A DNA stretch of 64,000 nucleotides from Oceanisphaera sp. IT1-181 (GCF_033807535.1 NZ_CP136856.1:801001-865000); one strand, 5' to 3'. Shown: positions 1-8,669, counted from the stretch's first letter. Made by a program: numbers and translations. Notes: generated from the sequence alone by a model not told the origin.

Positions 1-77
1 ACGCCGGCAGGGTCACCAAGGGCGTGATCAAACGAGCCAAAGTCCCAGTAGTGGTTGTTCCGGTTGCGCGGCCATAG
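1..77 (+). CDS. Universal stress protein, C-terminal fragment
   Basis: An open frame runs in from the left edge and stops with TAG at 75-77. Its last 24 residues include VTKGVIKRAKVPVVVVPVARP-like sequence, with the small-residue turn, the V-I-x-R-A stretch and the VPVVVVP strand that end UspA-fold proteins. Only the tail is present, so the subfamily and start are unknown. The stop overlaps the AGGAGG ribosome site of the next gene, which suggests co-transcription with the transporter. The assignment rests on this short tail alone. Confidence 0.6.
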   Translation, partial: AGRVTKGVIKRAKVPVVVVPVARP

Positions 78-89
78 GAGGCAAAAAAT

Positions 90-1124
90 ATGTCCACGAT
101 TGAAATGTCTAAGTATTCCTTTAAGCGGTTGATTGAACCAGGGCAGCGCTTGATGCCCGGCGTTATCATCTGTGTCACCATTGCCTTAGCGACCACCTTT
201 ATTGCGGATCATTATGGCGGACCTACATTACTGTATGCGCTGCTGTTTGGTATGACACTGCATTTTCTTACCGAAGAAGGGCGCTGCCTCGCCGGTGTGG
301 AATTTACCTCGCGCACTATACTGCGGCTTGGCGTGGCGTTGTTAGGGGTGCGTATTACCCTCGATGAAGTAGCAGCACTGGGTATTGGTCCAATATTGAT
401 GGTGATCGCGGGCGTGACCTTGACCATTGCCGTCGGGGCTCTGTTAGCTCGCATTCTGGGTTTAAGTCGTGATATGGGGCTGTTGACCGGAGGCTCAGTG
501 GCCATTTGTGGTGCGTCCGCGGCATTGGCCCTGTCGGCGGTGATGCCGCGCAATGAAACCCACGAGCGCAACACCATTATGACTGTGGTGGCGGTGACGA
601 CCCTGTCTACCGTGGCGATGATTGTCTATCCGCTGATTGTGGGCATGCTGGGGTTAAATGATAGCGAAGCGGGTATTTTTCTGGGAGGCACCATTCACGA
701 TGTAGCGCAGGTCGTGGGTGCTGGCTATATGATTTCCGAAGATGCGGGTGCTGTTGCTACCTTGGTTAAGTTATTACGGGTCGCTATGCTGGTGCCGGCG
801 GTGGTCGTGTTTATATTCCTGTTCCGTAAAAGCCGTGCTGAGGGGAGTAGCGGCAAAGTCCCTATGCTACCGGGCTTTCTTGTCGCCTTTGTGCTGATAG
901 TACTGATCAACAGCTTAGGCTGGATCCCCGCTATGGCAGCCGAGTTGGCCACTGATTTATCACGCTGGTGTCTGGTAGCGGCCATTGCAGGACTGGGTAT
1001 TAAAACCTCGTTCCAGAAACTGGCGGTGGTGGGGTGGAAGCCGGTGATCTTAATGGTCGCAGAAACGGTATTCCTGTTAGTGTTTGTGATGGCGTGTATT
1101 TACTTCGGCTTAGGGGGTTTGTGA
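90..1124 (+). CDS. YeiH/UPF0324-family putative sulfate exporter
   Basis: 344-residue polytopic inner-membrane protein with about ten hydrophobic segments, of the Cons_hypoth698 (YeiH) family. Visible family features are the LRLGVALLGVRI segment near residue 80, GGSVAICGASAALA near 135 and GGTIHDVAQVVGAGY near 200. The family is usually described as putative sulfate exporters, but the substrate is not established. A strong AGGAGG lies 8 bases before the ATG and overlaps the stop of the preceding universal stress gene, so the two are probably one operon. It lies directly upstream of the decayed IS4 element, which may have removed a further operon gene. Confidence 0.85.
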   Translation: MSTIEMSKYSFKRLIEPGQRLMPGVIICVTIALATTFIADHYGGPTLLYALLFGMTLHFLTEEGRCLAGVEFTSRTILRLGVALLGVRITLDEVAALGIGPILMVIAGVTLTIAVGALLARILGLSRDMGLLTGGSVAICGASAALALSAVMPRNETHERNTIMTVVAVTTLSTVAMIVYPLIVGMLGLNDSEAGIFLGGTIHDVAQVVGAGYMISEDAGAVATLVKLLRVAMLVPAVVVFIFLFRKSRAEGSSGKVPMLPGFLVAFVLIVLINSLGWIPAMAAELATDLSRWCLVAAIAGLGIKTSFQKLAVVGWKPVILMVAETVFLLVFVMACIYFGLGGL

Positions 1125-1265
1125 TGGCAGTTTTATTCAATGCCAAGACCAGCGAGATGCCGATATAAAATAAACGAGACTGGCAACAGAAGCCTGCCTT
1201 TATAAGCGAACACCATTCAGTTAAGCGTGGTTAAACGCAAGGGTGTACCGAGCTTTTGATATTCG

Positions 1266-1730
1266 AACGGTCCTATTTAGGGGCCGTTTTCTTTTTTAGG
1301 CAGAAAATAGCGCTTCACACGCTCAGGCATGGCCCATAGTTTGTTCGGGATACTGCAGGGCGAGGCTATCGCTCATCACTTGATCCTGAATGTCTCTCAA
1401 TACCCTCATAAAGCTGATCCGAAAAGTAAAAACCTCCGCTTCGTGAACGATGCGACGGATCTCCACGCGCAGCAGATTGTAGGCAAGTAAAGCTCCCAAA
1501 GCTCCTGTGTTACTCCCAGAGTTGACTGACTACGCAACTCAGTATGAGACAGTTTTACTGTGCTTGATGTAGCCGAAGTGGTCGGCTACATCAGAGGTAT
1601 CGGCAGTACTAAACAGGGTTCCGTCTACAGAGGAGAGTTGCAGCCCATGCCAAGTATCCTTGCTGTCTTCTTCCTCAGCCCTGCGCGCATCCGTGAGGGG
1701 TAAACAAGGCTTCTAATGGCTTGCGGGTAT
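1266..1730 (-). pseudogene. IS4-family transposase remnant, internally deleted and frameshifted
   Basis: Reading the minus strand gives separated pieces of an IS4-type DDE transposase. About 1718-1553 encodes a tract ending WHGLQLSSVDGTLFSTADTS and DHFGY, which contains the first catalytic Asp context (VDG). After stops at about 1553-1530, the frame jumps to the conserved C-terminal part (GALLAYNLLRVEIRR, then FRISF; about 1500-1330). A frameshift precedes PERVKRYFLPKK (about 1326-1290). The middle of the protein, including the other catalytic residues, is missing. An A/T-flanked hairpin (1266-1288) near the end could act as a terminator for yeiH. The element cannot move by itself. The precise ends of the IS were not found. 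Confidence 0.75.
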
Positions 1731-1733
1731 TGC

Positions 1734-2789
1734 TTAAGAATTATCTATGATTACTTTAAGTGCCTGCTCTTTGCTAGCATTGCCAAATACCTCGTAAGCG
1801 CGCATAAAGTCGCTAAAGGCGAAGCGGTGGGTGATGAGTTCAGCCGGTCTTAATTTACCCGACTGTACGTTTTTCAGCAGCATGGCGGTGGTGTTAGTGT
1901 TTACTAAGCCGGTAGTGAGAGTGATGTTTTTAATCCACAGCTCTTGCAGCTGTAAATCCACACTGGTGCCATGTACGCCAATATTGGCGATATGCCCACC
2001 CGGGCGTACTACGCTTTGGCAGATATCGAATGTGGCAGGTATCCCAACCGCTTCCATCACCACGTCAATGCCGTCTGTGGTCATGGCCATGAGTTCGGTC
2101 ACGGCATCTTGAGTCGCGCTATTGATGGTGTGGGTGGCACCAAAGGTTTTAGCCATGGCAAGGCGTGAGTCGTCTACGTCCACCATGATCAGCTGAGCCG
2201 GTGAATAAAACTGAGCCGTTAATAAGGCTGCCATCCCTATGGGGCCGGCACCAATAATGGCGACCGTATCACCCGGTTGTACAGCACCATAGAGCACACC
2301 AATCTCAAAGCCTGTGGGTAGGATATCGCTGAGCATCACTAGCGCTTCTTCGTCGGCGCCATTGGGTACATGATATAAGCTGTTATCTGCATGGGGGGTG
2401 CGTACATACTCAGCCTGAGTACCATCGATCAGGTGGCCTAAAATCCAGCCGCCATCTTCGCAATGAGCATAGAGCTGTTTTTTGCAGTAATTACACTTAC
2501 CGCAGGCACTGACACAAGAGATCAGTACTCGGTCACCTTTTTTAAAGCGGGTAACGGCGCTGCCCACTTCTGCTACTACGCCGACTCCCTCATGGCCTAA
2601 AATCCGACCTTGCGTCACTGCTGGCACATCGCCTTTAAGAATATGTAAGTCGGTGCCACAAATCGTGGTTTTAACGATTTTTACGATAGCATCGGTTGGT
2701 TGCAAAATTTTGGGGGCCGCGACAGTCTCTAAAGATTTGACACCTGGGCCACCGTAGACTACGGCCTGCATTTTTTCTGGCATCATCAT
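1734..2789 (-). CDS. Zinc-dependent alcohol dehydrogenase (MDR family)
   Basis: 351-residue medium-chain zinc dehydrogenase that oxidises or reduces an alcohol/aldehyde pair with NAD(P). Catalytic-zinc ligands are visible as C44 in CGTDLH and H66-E67 in LGHEGVG. The structural zinc site is the cysteine set C96, C99, C102 and C110. The Rossmann fold carries GAGPIGMAALL near residue 200, and the C-terminal half has the NIGVHG and VIIDN elements of the family. The start is placed at the first Met of MMMPEK because AGGAA lies about 9 bases upstream; a longer frame to 2852 exists but lacks a good ribosome site. It stands alone, next to an IS remnant. The substrate cannot be told from sequence. Confidence 0.88.
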   Translation of the reverse strand: MMMPEKMQAVVYGGPGVKSLETVAAPKILQPTDAIVKIVKTTICGTDLHILKGDVPAVTQGRILGHEGVGVVAEVGSAVTRFKKGDRVLISCVSACGKCNYCKKQLYAHCEDGGWILGHLIDGTQAEYVRTPHADNSLYHVPNGADEEALVMLSDILPTGFEIGVLYGAVQPGDTVAIIGAGPIGMAALLTAQFYSPAQLIMVDVDDSRLAMAKTFGATHTINSATQDAVTELMAMTTDGIDVVMEAVGIPATFDICQSVVRPGGHIANIGVHGTSVDLQLQELWIKNITLTTGLVNTNTTAMLLKNVQSGKLRPAELITHRFAFSDFMRAYEVFGNASKEQALKVIIDNS

Positions 2790-3140
2790 GACAAGTTCCT
2801 CATTTACATCCTTGTTTGAAGTTAGCCTTAGGATTCTCGTTATATAACCCACCTATATTGAGATTGAGCGGCTGGCTCGGTTAAGCTTAGTTAGTCACCT
2901 TTAATTAATAAGCAATGGGACTCGATTTTAGGATCTAGTCGATTAGCTGCTCCTTTCAGCGTCAAAAACTGCTTGGAGCTGTATTTGAAGCACACAGCCA
3001 CTTCTAATTTTCTCATATGGAAAATTATTACGTTCTTACTGCTTTGAGCTAATATTAAGCTACAGGGCGAAAAATTTAATCGACTACCCTGAACCTTATT
3101 TATAGATGAAGGTGTTGGAGGCGACTCCAAGGAGATAAGT
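2790..3140. other. Intergenic region, AT-rich
   Basis: This 351-bp divergent spacer separates the alcohol dehydrogenase (minus) and the first small paralog (plus), so it should hold both promoters. AT content rises visibly here. An 80-codon minus-strand frame is present but has no homology signal or ribosome site I trust. An AAGGAGATAAGT ribosome site ends the region just before the ATG at 3141. Confidence 0.5.
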
Positions 3141-3440
3141 ATGTTAAGCAGAATGCGCAGTTATACGCTACAAAATGGTGACTGCCACGCCAATATTATT
3201 ATCAAACCTTGTGGCACGATAGAGGTAGATATTCCTGAGAAACATCAGCACCTTACTGTTGAATTAGAAAGAGTGCACTTCAAGCTGAATCAACAGGGTG
3301 TATTATTAGTATGTAGTGAAAAAGGGTGTGGTGTAATTGAGGATGTTAGCTTACAGCTATCCCGTAAAGATGCTTTTAATCTTTATGACGTGGTTGATGA
3401 CGTTATTCAAGAGTACGAAAGGTTAATGTCAGACTTATAA
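3141..3440 (+). CDS. Small unknown protein, paralog 1 of 3
   Basis: 99-residue protein that I do not recognise. It shares a layout with the products at 3835 and 4958: N-terminal M-L-x-R, a Y-[TS]-L strand near residue 8, I-x-[KH]-P-C-[CG]-T near 22-27, [IV]-P near 33, HF near 46, LL-x-C near 55, S-[RY]-[KR]-DA near 75 and a final E-x-LMSDL. No signal peptide or membrane span is visible, so it is probably cytosolic. AGGAG lies 7 bases before the ATG and a terminator follows directly, so it is a one-gene unit. The gene is AT-rich compared with flanking housekeeping genes, which suggests transfer or weak codon selection. Confidence 0.75.
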   Translation: MLSRMRSYTLQNGDCHANIIIKPCGTIEVDIPEKHQHLTVELERVHFKLNQQGVLLVCSEKGCGVIEDVSLQLSRKDAFNLYDVVDDVIQEYERLMSDL

Positions 3441-3475
3441 GGTCTCCATATGGATTTAATAAGAAATTATTTATA

Positions 3476-3509
3476 AAAAGCACCTGCTTATGATGTTAGG
3501 TGTTTTTTT
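3476..3509 (+). terminator. Rho-independent terminator after small paralog 1
   Basis: CACCT (3481-3485) pairs with AGGTG (3498-3502) across a 12-base loop, with an A-tract before and seven T after. It starts about 40 bases past the stop of the first paralog. Confidence 0.75.
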
Positions 3510-3834
3510 GTTTTTTATAGCAAGGTAGGAGAGGTGAGTGAGTCTGAAAATTTTAGCTATGCGGCTATATAGTCTTCTTAATATGCTCTGCTTTCCAACA
3601 ATACTGATCTTGGTTATGTCTGCTTGGTGCATGTTTAACCGTCGGAAGTGTATGCACTCTTGCTGACTTATTGTGAACAAAGCCTACAGATCACGCGATG
3701 TGGGAGGTTGGAGCTGTTGGCTTGCAAGTACTTATAAATGATGTACTATTGAAAGGCTGTATAAAAAACGCTCTATTTGTTGGCAGATGTTTTATTTATT
3801 CTCTTGGAATATATCAAGAGTAAAGGAGACAACC
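3510..3834. other. Intergenic region between paralogs 1 and 2
   Basis: About 325 bp without a convincing gene. A 69-codon minus-strand frame has no recognisable content. The last 60 bases are AT-rich and should contain the promoter of the second paralog; no clear -35/-10 pair is claimed. The ribosome site AAAGGAGA lies just before 3835. Confidence 0.4.
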
Positions 3835-4143
3835 ATGTTAGCGAGAAAGTGTCGGTATTCGCTGCAAAGCGATGCTACTATTTATGCTGAGATTATAATT
3901 AAGCCCTGTTGTACTATTGTAATATCGGTTCCGAAAATGGGTCAGAGAATAAAAAGTAAGTTGGCGTTAATACATTTTACGCCGAGTGAAAAAAATGTAT
4001 TGTTAGAGTGTTACGCAAAAGATACTGTTGAGTCGAAGTCTATTATTTTAGATCTTTCTTATCGCGATGCTCTTGAGCTATGCCAAACTATTGATGCAGT
4101 CAAAGAAGAACATGAAATTTTAATGTCTGATTTATGCTATTAG
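3835..4143 (+). CDS. Small unknown protein, paralog 2 of 3
   Basis: 102-residue protein, clearly related to the products at 3141 and 4958: it begins MLARKCRYSLQ, carries IIIKPCCTI near residue 22, HF near 47, YRDALEL near 78, and ends EILMSDLCY. The open frame extends 16 codons upstream, but the ATG at 3835 is chosen because it follows AAAGGAGACAACC and matches the N-terminus of both paralogs. It is the most divergent and most AT-rich copy. A strong terminator follows at once. Function unknown; cysteines in the KPCC motif and near the C-terminus could be functional, which is speculation. Confidence 0.75.
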   Translation: MLARKCRYSLQSDATIYAEIIIKPCCTIVISVPKMGQRIKSKLALIHFTPSEKNVLLECYAKDTVESKSIILDLSYRDALELCQTIDAVKEEHEILMSDLCY

Positions 4144-4161
4144 ACTTATTTTATATTGCAT

Positions 4162-4189
4162 GGGCCTGAGATATTCAGGCCCTTTTTTT
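4162..4189 (+). terminator. Rho-independent terminator after small paralog 2
   Basis: GGGCCTGA (4162-4169) and TCAGGCCC (4175-4182) form a perfect 8-bp stem with a 5-base loop, followed by seven T. Confidence 0.9.
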
Positions 4190-4257
4190 AGTGGGATTTG
4201 GTGAGCATCAGTATTTAATCTTTGAGGGGTAGAGAAAATATAGTGGCTAGAACTAAT

Positions 4258-4553
4258 CTTAACCTTACCTGATTACGTATGAACCTCAGCCATAATGCAC
4301 CCTGTTTCGGTTTGTTCTTTGTAGCTGCCAAATTTATTCGGCAGGCCAGCTCTGCTGGCTGTTACTGAGGTTTAGATTTAAACCAAAACACCAAACCGGG
4401 CCGAATAAATTGGCCCCTACAAGGTCAAAATACCAAACTGAGCCTCATATTTTTACCGAAGAGGCAGGCACATCCTTGTAACCTAGTGAATTTATGGGTG
4501 CTGAATTCACTGAAACATGGCTGAACTTTGTGGGTAATCAGGTAACCTTAAGG
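4258..4553. mobile_element. MITE-like element with nested inverted repeats
   Basis: The outer ends are inverted: CTTAACCTTACCTGATTAC at 4258-4276 faces GTAATCAGGTAACCTTAAGG at 4534-4553. Inside, a second pair is inverted: the left arm around 4308-4342 contains GCCAAATTTATTCGGC and the right arm around 4400-4440 contains GCCGAATAAATTGGC, each flanked by matching GTAG/CTAC and CAAACTG/CGGTTTG stretches. There is no transposase gene inside, and the length is about 296 bp. This fits a miniature inverted-repeat transposable element or a large REP-like unit. No target duplication was identified. Confidence 0.6.
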
Positions 4554-4957
4554 CGAGCTCCAGAGGTGTGTCAGGAAGATGACCAAAATACAGCTGTCAT
4601 ATAAACATAGAGCCAATAACAGACGAGATGGTGTTTGGTTGTAAGTTTGTTGCTGAATTTGTATCCATTTTTACTTTTTTGTGTTTTTTACCGCTTATTT
4701 AAAGTTAGGTGTTCTCTTGGGTCCCTTTGTTTTTTTAGCATCGCCTTAGTGGGTACTGTTATACATCTGTTTTTAATTGTATTTAAATATACTTTAACTA
4801 CTTAATAATACTGATTATTTTTATGAACGTCATATGGGGTACTTGTTTAATAGCAACTTTTTTTAACTTAGCTAATCTTAACTTGTGTATGAACAACAAT
4901 CTATCTTGATTGTGTACAGCTGAGGACCTATTTGGCTGTCGTAAAAAGGAGTTAATG
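4554..4957. other. AT-rich intergenic region before paralog 3
   Basis: About 400 bp with long T-runs and no convincing frame. It lies between the MITE-like element and the third small paralog and presumably holds its promoter. The sequence at 4940-4957 provides the AAAAAGGAG ribosome site. Confidence 0.4.
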
Positions 4958-5254
4958 ATGTTAGTCAGAAAATGCTGCTATACCTTGAAGGGCGACACCG
5001 AGCAGCTTGTTAATATCAAGGTTCATCCGTGTTGCACTGTGGAAATTGAGATACCCGCAGTGCAGCATCGTATTTACAGTGAAGTGGAGCAGCTACACTT
5101 TAAACTCACCTATGAGGGTATGTTGTTGGTGTGTGATAAGCAGGATAACGGTGATGTACCGCTGCATTTCTCACGCAAAGATGCTTTGGCATTGTGCCAG
5201 ATGATTGATGATGTGATGGATGAGCACGAAGAGCTGATGTCTGATTTATGCTGA
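4958..5254 (+). CDS. Small unknown protein, paralog 3 of 3
   Basis: 98-residue protein starting MLVRKCCYTLKGD, with VHPCCTVEIEIP near residue 22, LHF near 46, LLVC near 55, FSRKDALALC near 71 and the ending EELMSDLC. Two ATGs lie back to back (4955 and 4958); the second gives the N-terminus shared by the paralogs and the better spacing from AAAAAGGAG. It is less AT-rich than its relatives. It ends at a strong bidirectional terminator shared with the convergent decarboxylase gene. Function unknown. Confidence 0.75.
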   Translation: MLVRKCCYTLKGDTEQLVNIKVHPCCTVEIEIPAVQHRIYSEVEQLHFKLTYEGMLLVCDKQDNGDVPLHFSRKDALALCQMIDDVMDEHEELMSDLC

Positions 5255-5301
5255 GGTTAGCCTGTGTGCTGGGTTGGCGCTGAGTACTGGTGCTGTTTAA
5301 T

Positions 5302-5330
5302 AAAAGGCGCTTGTATAACAAGCGCCTTTT
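5302..5330. terminator. Bidirectional terminator
   Basis: AAAAGGCGCTTGT (5302-5314) and ACAAGCGCCTTTT (5318-5330) form a perfect 13-bp stem with a 3-base loop. T-runs on either strand let it stop both the plus-strand small gene and the minus-strand decarboxylase. Confidence 0.92.
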
Positions 5331-5340
5331 TTGGCTAAGC

Positions 5341-7599
5341 TTAGCGAATACAGTCGATAAAATACTGAGTTTGCCCTTCATGCTCTTCGGTCACTAAGCC
5401 GTGAATATAGGTTTCAAAGCCCGGAAAGCGCAGGTTGAATTCCCGAGCAAATTTCAGGTAGCTAATAATAGTGTCGTTAAACACCTCACCTGGGATCAAC
5501 AGTGGGATCCCTGGTGGATAAGGAGCCACCATTACAGCCGTAGTGCGACCGGATAATTCGTCGATCGGTACCCTGTCCATTTCCTTATGGGCCATTTTGG
5601 CGAAGGCATCGGCAGGTTTCATCGAGGGAATTAAGTCTGACAAATACATTTCAGTGGTCAGCTTAGCCACGTCGTTTTCTTTGTAGATCTGGTGAATTTG
5701 GTCACACAGATCACGTAAACCCACGCGCTCATAGCTAGGATTGCCTTGAATAAACTTAGGCAGCACTTTCCACAAGGGCACGTTGTGGTCGTAATCGTCT
5801 TTAAACTGCTGCAGCTCGGTAACCATGCTGTTCCAACGGCCTTTGGTAATACCGATGGTAAACATAATAAAGAACGAATATAGGCCGGTTTTTTCGATAA
5901 CAATACCGTGTTCAGCCAAGTACTTAGTGACCACCACTGCAGGCATACCGGTGTCGGAAAAATTGCCTTCCATATTAAGGCCGGGGGTTAATATGGTGGC
6001 CTTGATAGGGTCGAGCAAGTTAAAGCCTGGCTCCACATCACCAAAACCATGCCAACTTTCACCGGCGTGCAGCATCCAGGCATCGCGGTCATCTAAGCCA
6101 TCGTCGGTTAAATCATCGGGGCCCCACACTTTAAACCACCAGTCGCTGCCGTATTCATCTCCCACCTTGCGCATGGCACGTCTAAATTCCAGCGCCTCAG
6201 ATAAGGACTCTTCCACTAAGGCGGTGCCACCTGGCGCTTCCATCATGGCGGCGGCCACATCGCAAGAGGCAATAATGGCGTACTGGGGGCTAGTTGAGGT
6301 GTGCATCAAATACGCTTCGTTAAACACATCTCGGTCTAGGTGGTTGTTGGTGCCATTTTGCACCAGTATTTGTGATGCTTGCGATAATCCGGCCAGCATT
6401 TTGTGGGTCGACTGGGTAGAAAAAATCATCGACTTTTCACAGCGTGGACGGTTTTCGCCAATGGCGTGGTAATCCCCGTAAAAATCGTGGAAGGCGGCGT
6501 GGGGGATCCAAGCTTCATCGAAGTGCAGGGTTTCGATTTCGCCGTCGAGCAGGGTTTTTATCTCTTCGACGTTATACAAGATGCCATCGTAAGTGGACTG
6601 GGTAATGGTTAATACCCGAGGTTTGAGATCGGGGTTTTTGGCTAACAGTTCACGACAGAAAGGGTTAGCCAGCATTTTTTCACGAATGCGTGCAGGCTCA
6701 AATTCACTGCGTGGAATGGGACCAATAATGCCGTAGTGGTTACGGGTGGGCATTAAGAATACCGGTACCGCGCCCGTCATCATAATGGCGTGCAAAATCG
6801 ACTTATGGCAGTTGCGGTCCACGACCACGATATCGCCGGGTGCGACTGTGGAGTGCCAGACGATTTTGTTAGAGGTAGAGGTGCCGTTGGTCACAAAGTA
6901 CAAATGATCGGCGTTAAAGATGCGCGCCGCATTGCGCTCACTGGCGGCCACCGGGCCCGTGTGATCCAGTAACTGGCCCAGCTCGTCGACTGAGTTACAG
7001 ACATCGGCGCGCAGCATGTTTTCACCAAAAAACTGGTGAAACATCTGACCAACGGGGGATTTTAAAAACGCCACGCCGCCGGAGTGACCGGGGCAATGCC
7101 AAGAATAAGAGCCATCTTGCGCATAATGGGTGAGAGCACGAAAGAAGGGCGGCGCTAGGCTGTCGAGATAGCTTTTCGCTTCACGAATAATATGGCGCGC
7201 CACAAAGTCAGGCGTGTCTTCGTGCATATGAATAAAGCCGTGCAACTCGCGCAAAATCGCATTAGGAATATGGCGTGCGGTGCGGGTTTCACCGTACAGG
7301 TAAATAGGAATATCTGGGTTGCGATGACGAATTTGTTCTACGAAGCGATGTAACTGATCGAGCACCGATTGGGCTTCTTCAGGGCTACCTGCTAATTCTT
7401 CATCATCAATTGATAGCACGAAGCCGGCAGCGCGACTTTGCTGCTGGGCAAACGAGGTTAAATCACCGTAACTGGTGTATCCCACTACATCCATGCCGGA
7501 CTTTTCGATGGCGGCAGCCAGCTCTCGAATGCCTGAGCCGCTGGTGTTCTCGGTGCGAAAATCTTCATCAATAATGATGATGGGAAAATAAAATTGCAT
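5341..7599 (-). CDS. PLP-dependent Orn/Lys/Arg decarboxylase, LdcA-like
   Basis: 752-residue fold-III decarboxylase of the ornithine/lysine/arginine class; such enzymes release CO2 from a basic amino acid to give a diamine such as cadaverine. An N-terminal response-regulator-like wing domain (1-130) is followed by the PLP core: SWHCPGHSGG near 166, the catalytic lysine K400 in STQSTHKMLAG, HFDEAW at 359, and a C-terminal domain ending YFIDCIR. Remembered similarity is highest to Pseudomonas LdcA (lysine decarboxylase, about 751 residues), but arginine or ornithine cannot be excluded. The start follows AGGAAACCC; a frame to 7737 lacks a ribosome site. No antiporter gene is adjacent, unlike the cadBA or adiAC acid-resistance operons. 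Confidence 0.88.
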   Translation of the reverse strand: MQFYFPIIIIDEDFRTENTSGSGIRELAAAIEKSGMDVVGYTSYGDLTSFAQQQSRAAGFVLSIDDEELAGSPEEAQSVLDQLHRFVEQIRHRNPDIPIYLYGETRTARHIPNAILRELHGFIHMHEDTPDFVARHIIREAKSYLDSLAPPFFRALTHYAQDGSYSWHCPGHSGGVAFLKSPVGQMFHQFFGENMLRADVCNSVDELGQLLDHTGPVAASERNAARIFNADHLYFVTNGTSTSNKIVWHSTVAPGDIVVVDRNCHKSILHAIMMTGAVPVFLMPTRNHYGIIGPIPRSEFEPARIREKMLANPFCRELLAKNPDLKPRVLTITQSTYDGILYNVEEIKTLLDGEIETLHFDEAWIPHAAFHDFYGDYHAIGENRPRCEKSMIFSTQSTHKMLAGLSQASQILVQNGTNNHLDRDVFNEAYLMHTSTSPQYAIIASCDVAAAMMEAPGGTALVEESLSEALEFRRAMRKVGDEYGSDWWFKVWGPDDLTDDGLDDRDAWMLHAGESWHGFGDVEPGFNLLDPIKATILTPGLNMEGNFSDTGMPAVVVTKYLAEHGIVIEKTGLYSFFIMFTIGITKGRWNSMVTELQQFKDDYDHNVPLWKVLPKFIQGNPSYERVGLRDLCDQIHQIYKENDVAKLTTEMYLSDLIPSMKPADAFAKMAHKEMDRVPIDELSGRTTAVMVAPYPPGIPLLIPGEVFNDTIISYLKFAREFNLRFPGFETYIHGLVTEEHEGQTQYFIDCIR

Positions 7600-7862
7600 C
7601 GGGTTTCCTAGGGTTGCCAGACGTGCCGGTTCGGACATGCCGTTTTTTGGACGTGCAGTGTAGGACAGTCTGGTAAAGAAGCTCGCTAGCCGAGCGGGTA
7701 CTGAGTCTATTCTACTGTTTAGTATGCGAGCTGACAAAAATGCTTACACAGACTCGCTGAGCCATGGCCCATTATGAGCCTATAGCAGAGCGCTAAACTG
7801 GAAATATAGGTACACAGTTGGCACTATGGCTAACTCTGTCACTCTCTTGGCGCCCTATATTC

Positions 7863-8465
7863 ATGAATAAAATTATCAAAGCCACCGCTTGGTTCTTGGG
7901 CACGCTTTTGCTCACCAGTTGTGCCACTGCACCACCGCGTAATCCAGAAAATATCTGTGCGATTTTTAAAGAGCACAAAAGCTGGCATAAGTCGGTCGAG
8001 AAATCCCGTAAAAAATGGGGGGTGCCGGCGCACGTGACAATGGCGATGATGTATCAAGAAAGCAGCTTCAAACATGATGCCCAGCCACCGATGCGTTACT
8101 TTTTATTTATTCCCAGAGGTCGCGCCTCTGATGCCTATGGCTATGCGCAGGCTAAAAAAGCCACTTGGGCAGACTATCAGCGAGAAACGGGTAATGGCTG
8201 GGCCAGTCGCAGTAACTTTGATGATGCGGTGGACTTTATGGGCTGGTATATGAGTAAAACCAGTAAGATTAATGGCGTGTCTAAGTGGGATGCCTATAAC
8301 CAGTATTTAAATTATCACGACGGCTGGGGTGGTTATCGCCGCGGTACCCATAACAAAAAAGGTTGGTTGTTGAAGGTATCCCGCAAAGTAGAGGGCCGCG
8401 CCAAACGTTACGCAGACCAATACTGGCAGTGTAAAGACAGTTTAAACCGTGGCTGGTTTGGATAG
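7863..8465 (+). CDS. Lipoprotein with lysozyme-like SLT transglycosylase domain
   Basis: 200-residue outer-membrane-type lipoprotein: signal peptide with lipobox LLTSC (acylated C20), then an SLT-like fold. The probable catalytic glutamate is E66 in MAMMYQESSFKHDA, followed by the GYAQAKKATWADY motif near 105 and a Y-L-N-Y-H-D-GWGGYRRG stretch, both typical of lytic transglycosylases that cleave murein glycan strands. ATG 7863 gives a proper signal peptide, although the ribosome site is weak; the 15 upstream codons look non-coding. It is divergent from the decarboxylase gene and is probably transcribed alone. Confidence 0.8.
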   Translation: MNKIIKATAWFLGTLLLTSCATAPPRNPENICAIFKEHKSWHKSVEKSRKKWGVPAHVTMAMMYQESSFKHDAQPPMRYFLFIPRGRASDAYGYAQAKKATWADYQRETGNGWASRSNFDDAVDFMGWYMSKTSKINGVSKWDAYNQYLNYHDGWGGYRRGTHNKKGWLLKVSRKVEGRAKRYADQYWQCKDSLNRGWFG

Positions 8466-8519
8466 CGAGCAGCACCAAGCTAAACATAGGGATTGAAAGA
8501 TCCAATACGAGAAATTTAT

Positions 8520-8633
8520 TTGCCACGGAATACACTGAATAAGAGCGACAAGATAAAAGAGATGGGATCTTTACCAATAAACTTATTTTTCTTAATCACT
8601 TTTTTCCGTGATCTTCCGTGTATTCCGTGGCAG
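8520..8633. repeat. Dispersed inverted-repeat element, copy A
   Basis: TTGCCACGGAATACACTG at the left is inverted as CCGTGTATTCCGTGGCAG at the right, enclosing about 80 bp with no gene. The same arms recur at 42599-42725 in this window around a different core, so this is a mobile or REP-like repeat family. Confidence 0.75.
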
Positions 8634-8669
8634 AAAGTGCTTTTAGGTTTGTGTCGTCCTATTCACCCT

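Noticed and set aside
2891..3130. 79-codon minus-strand frame upstream of the first small paralog
   Set aside because: AT-rich spacer, no ribosome site and no motif; likely chance.
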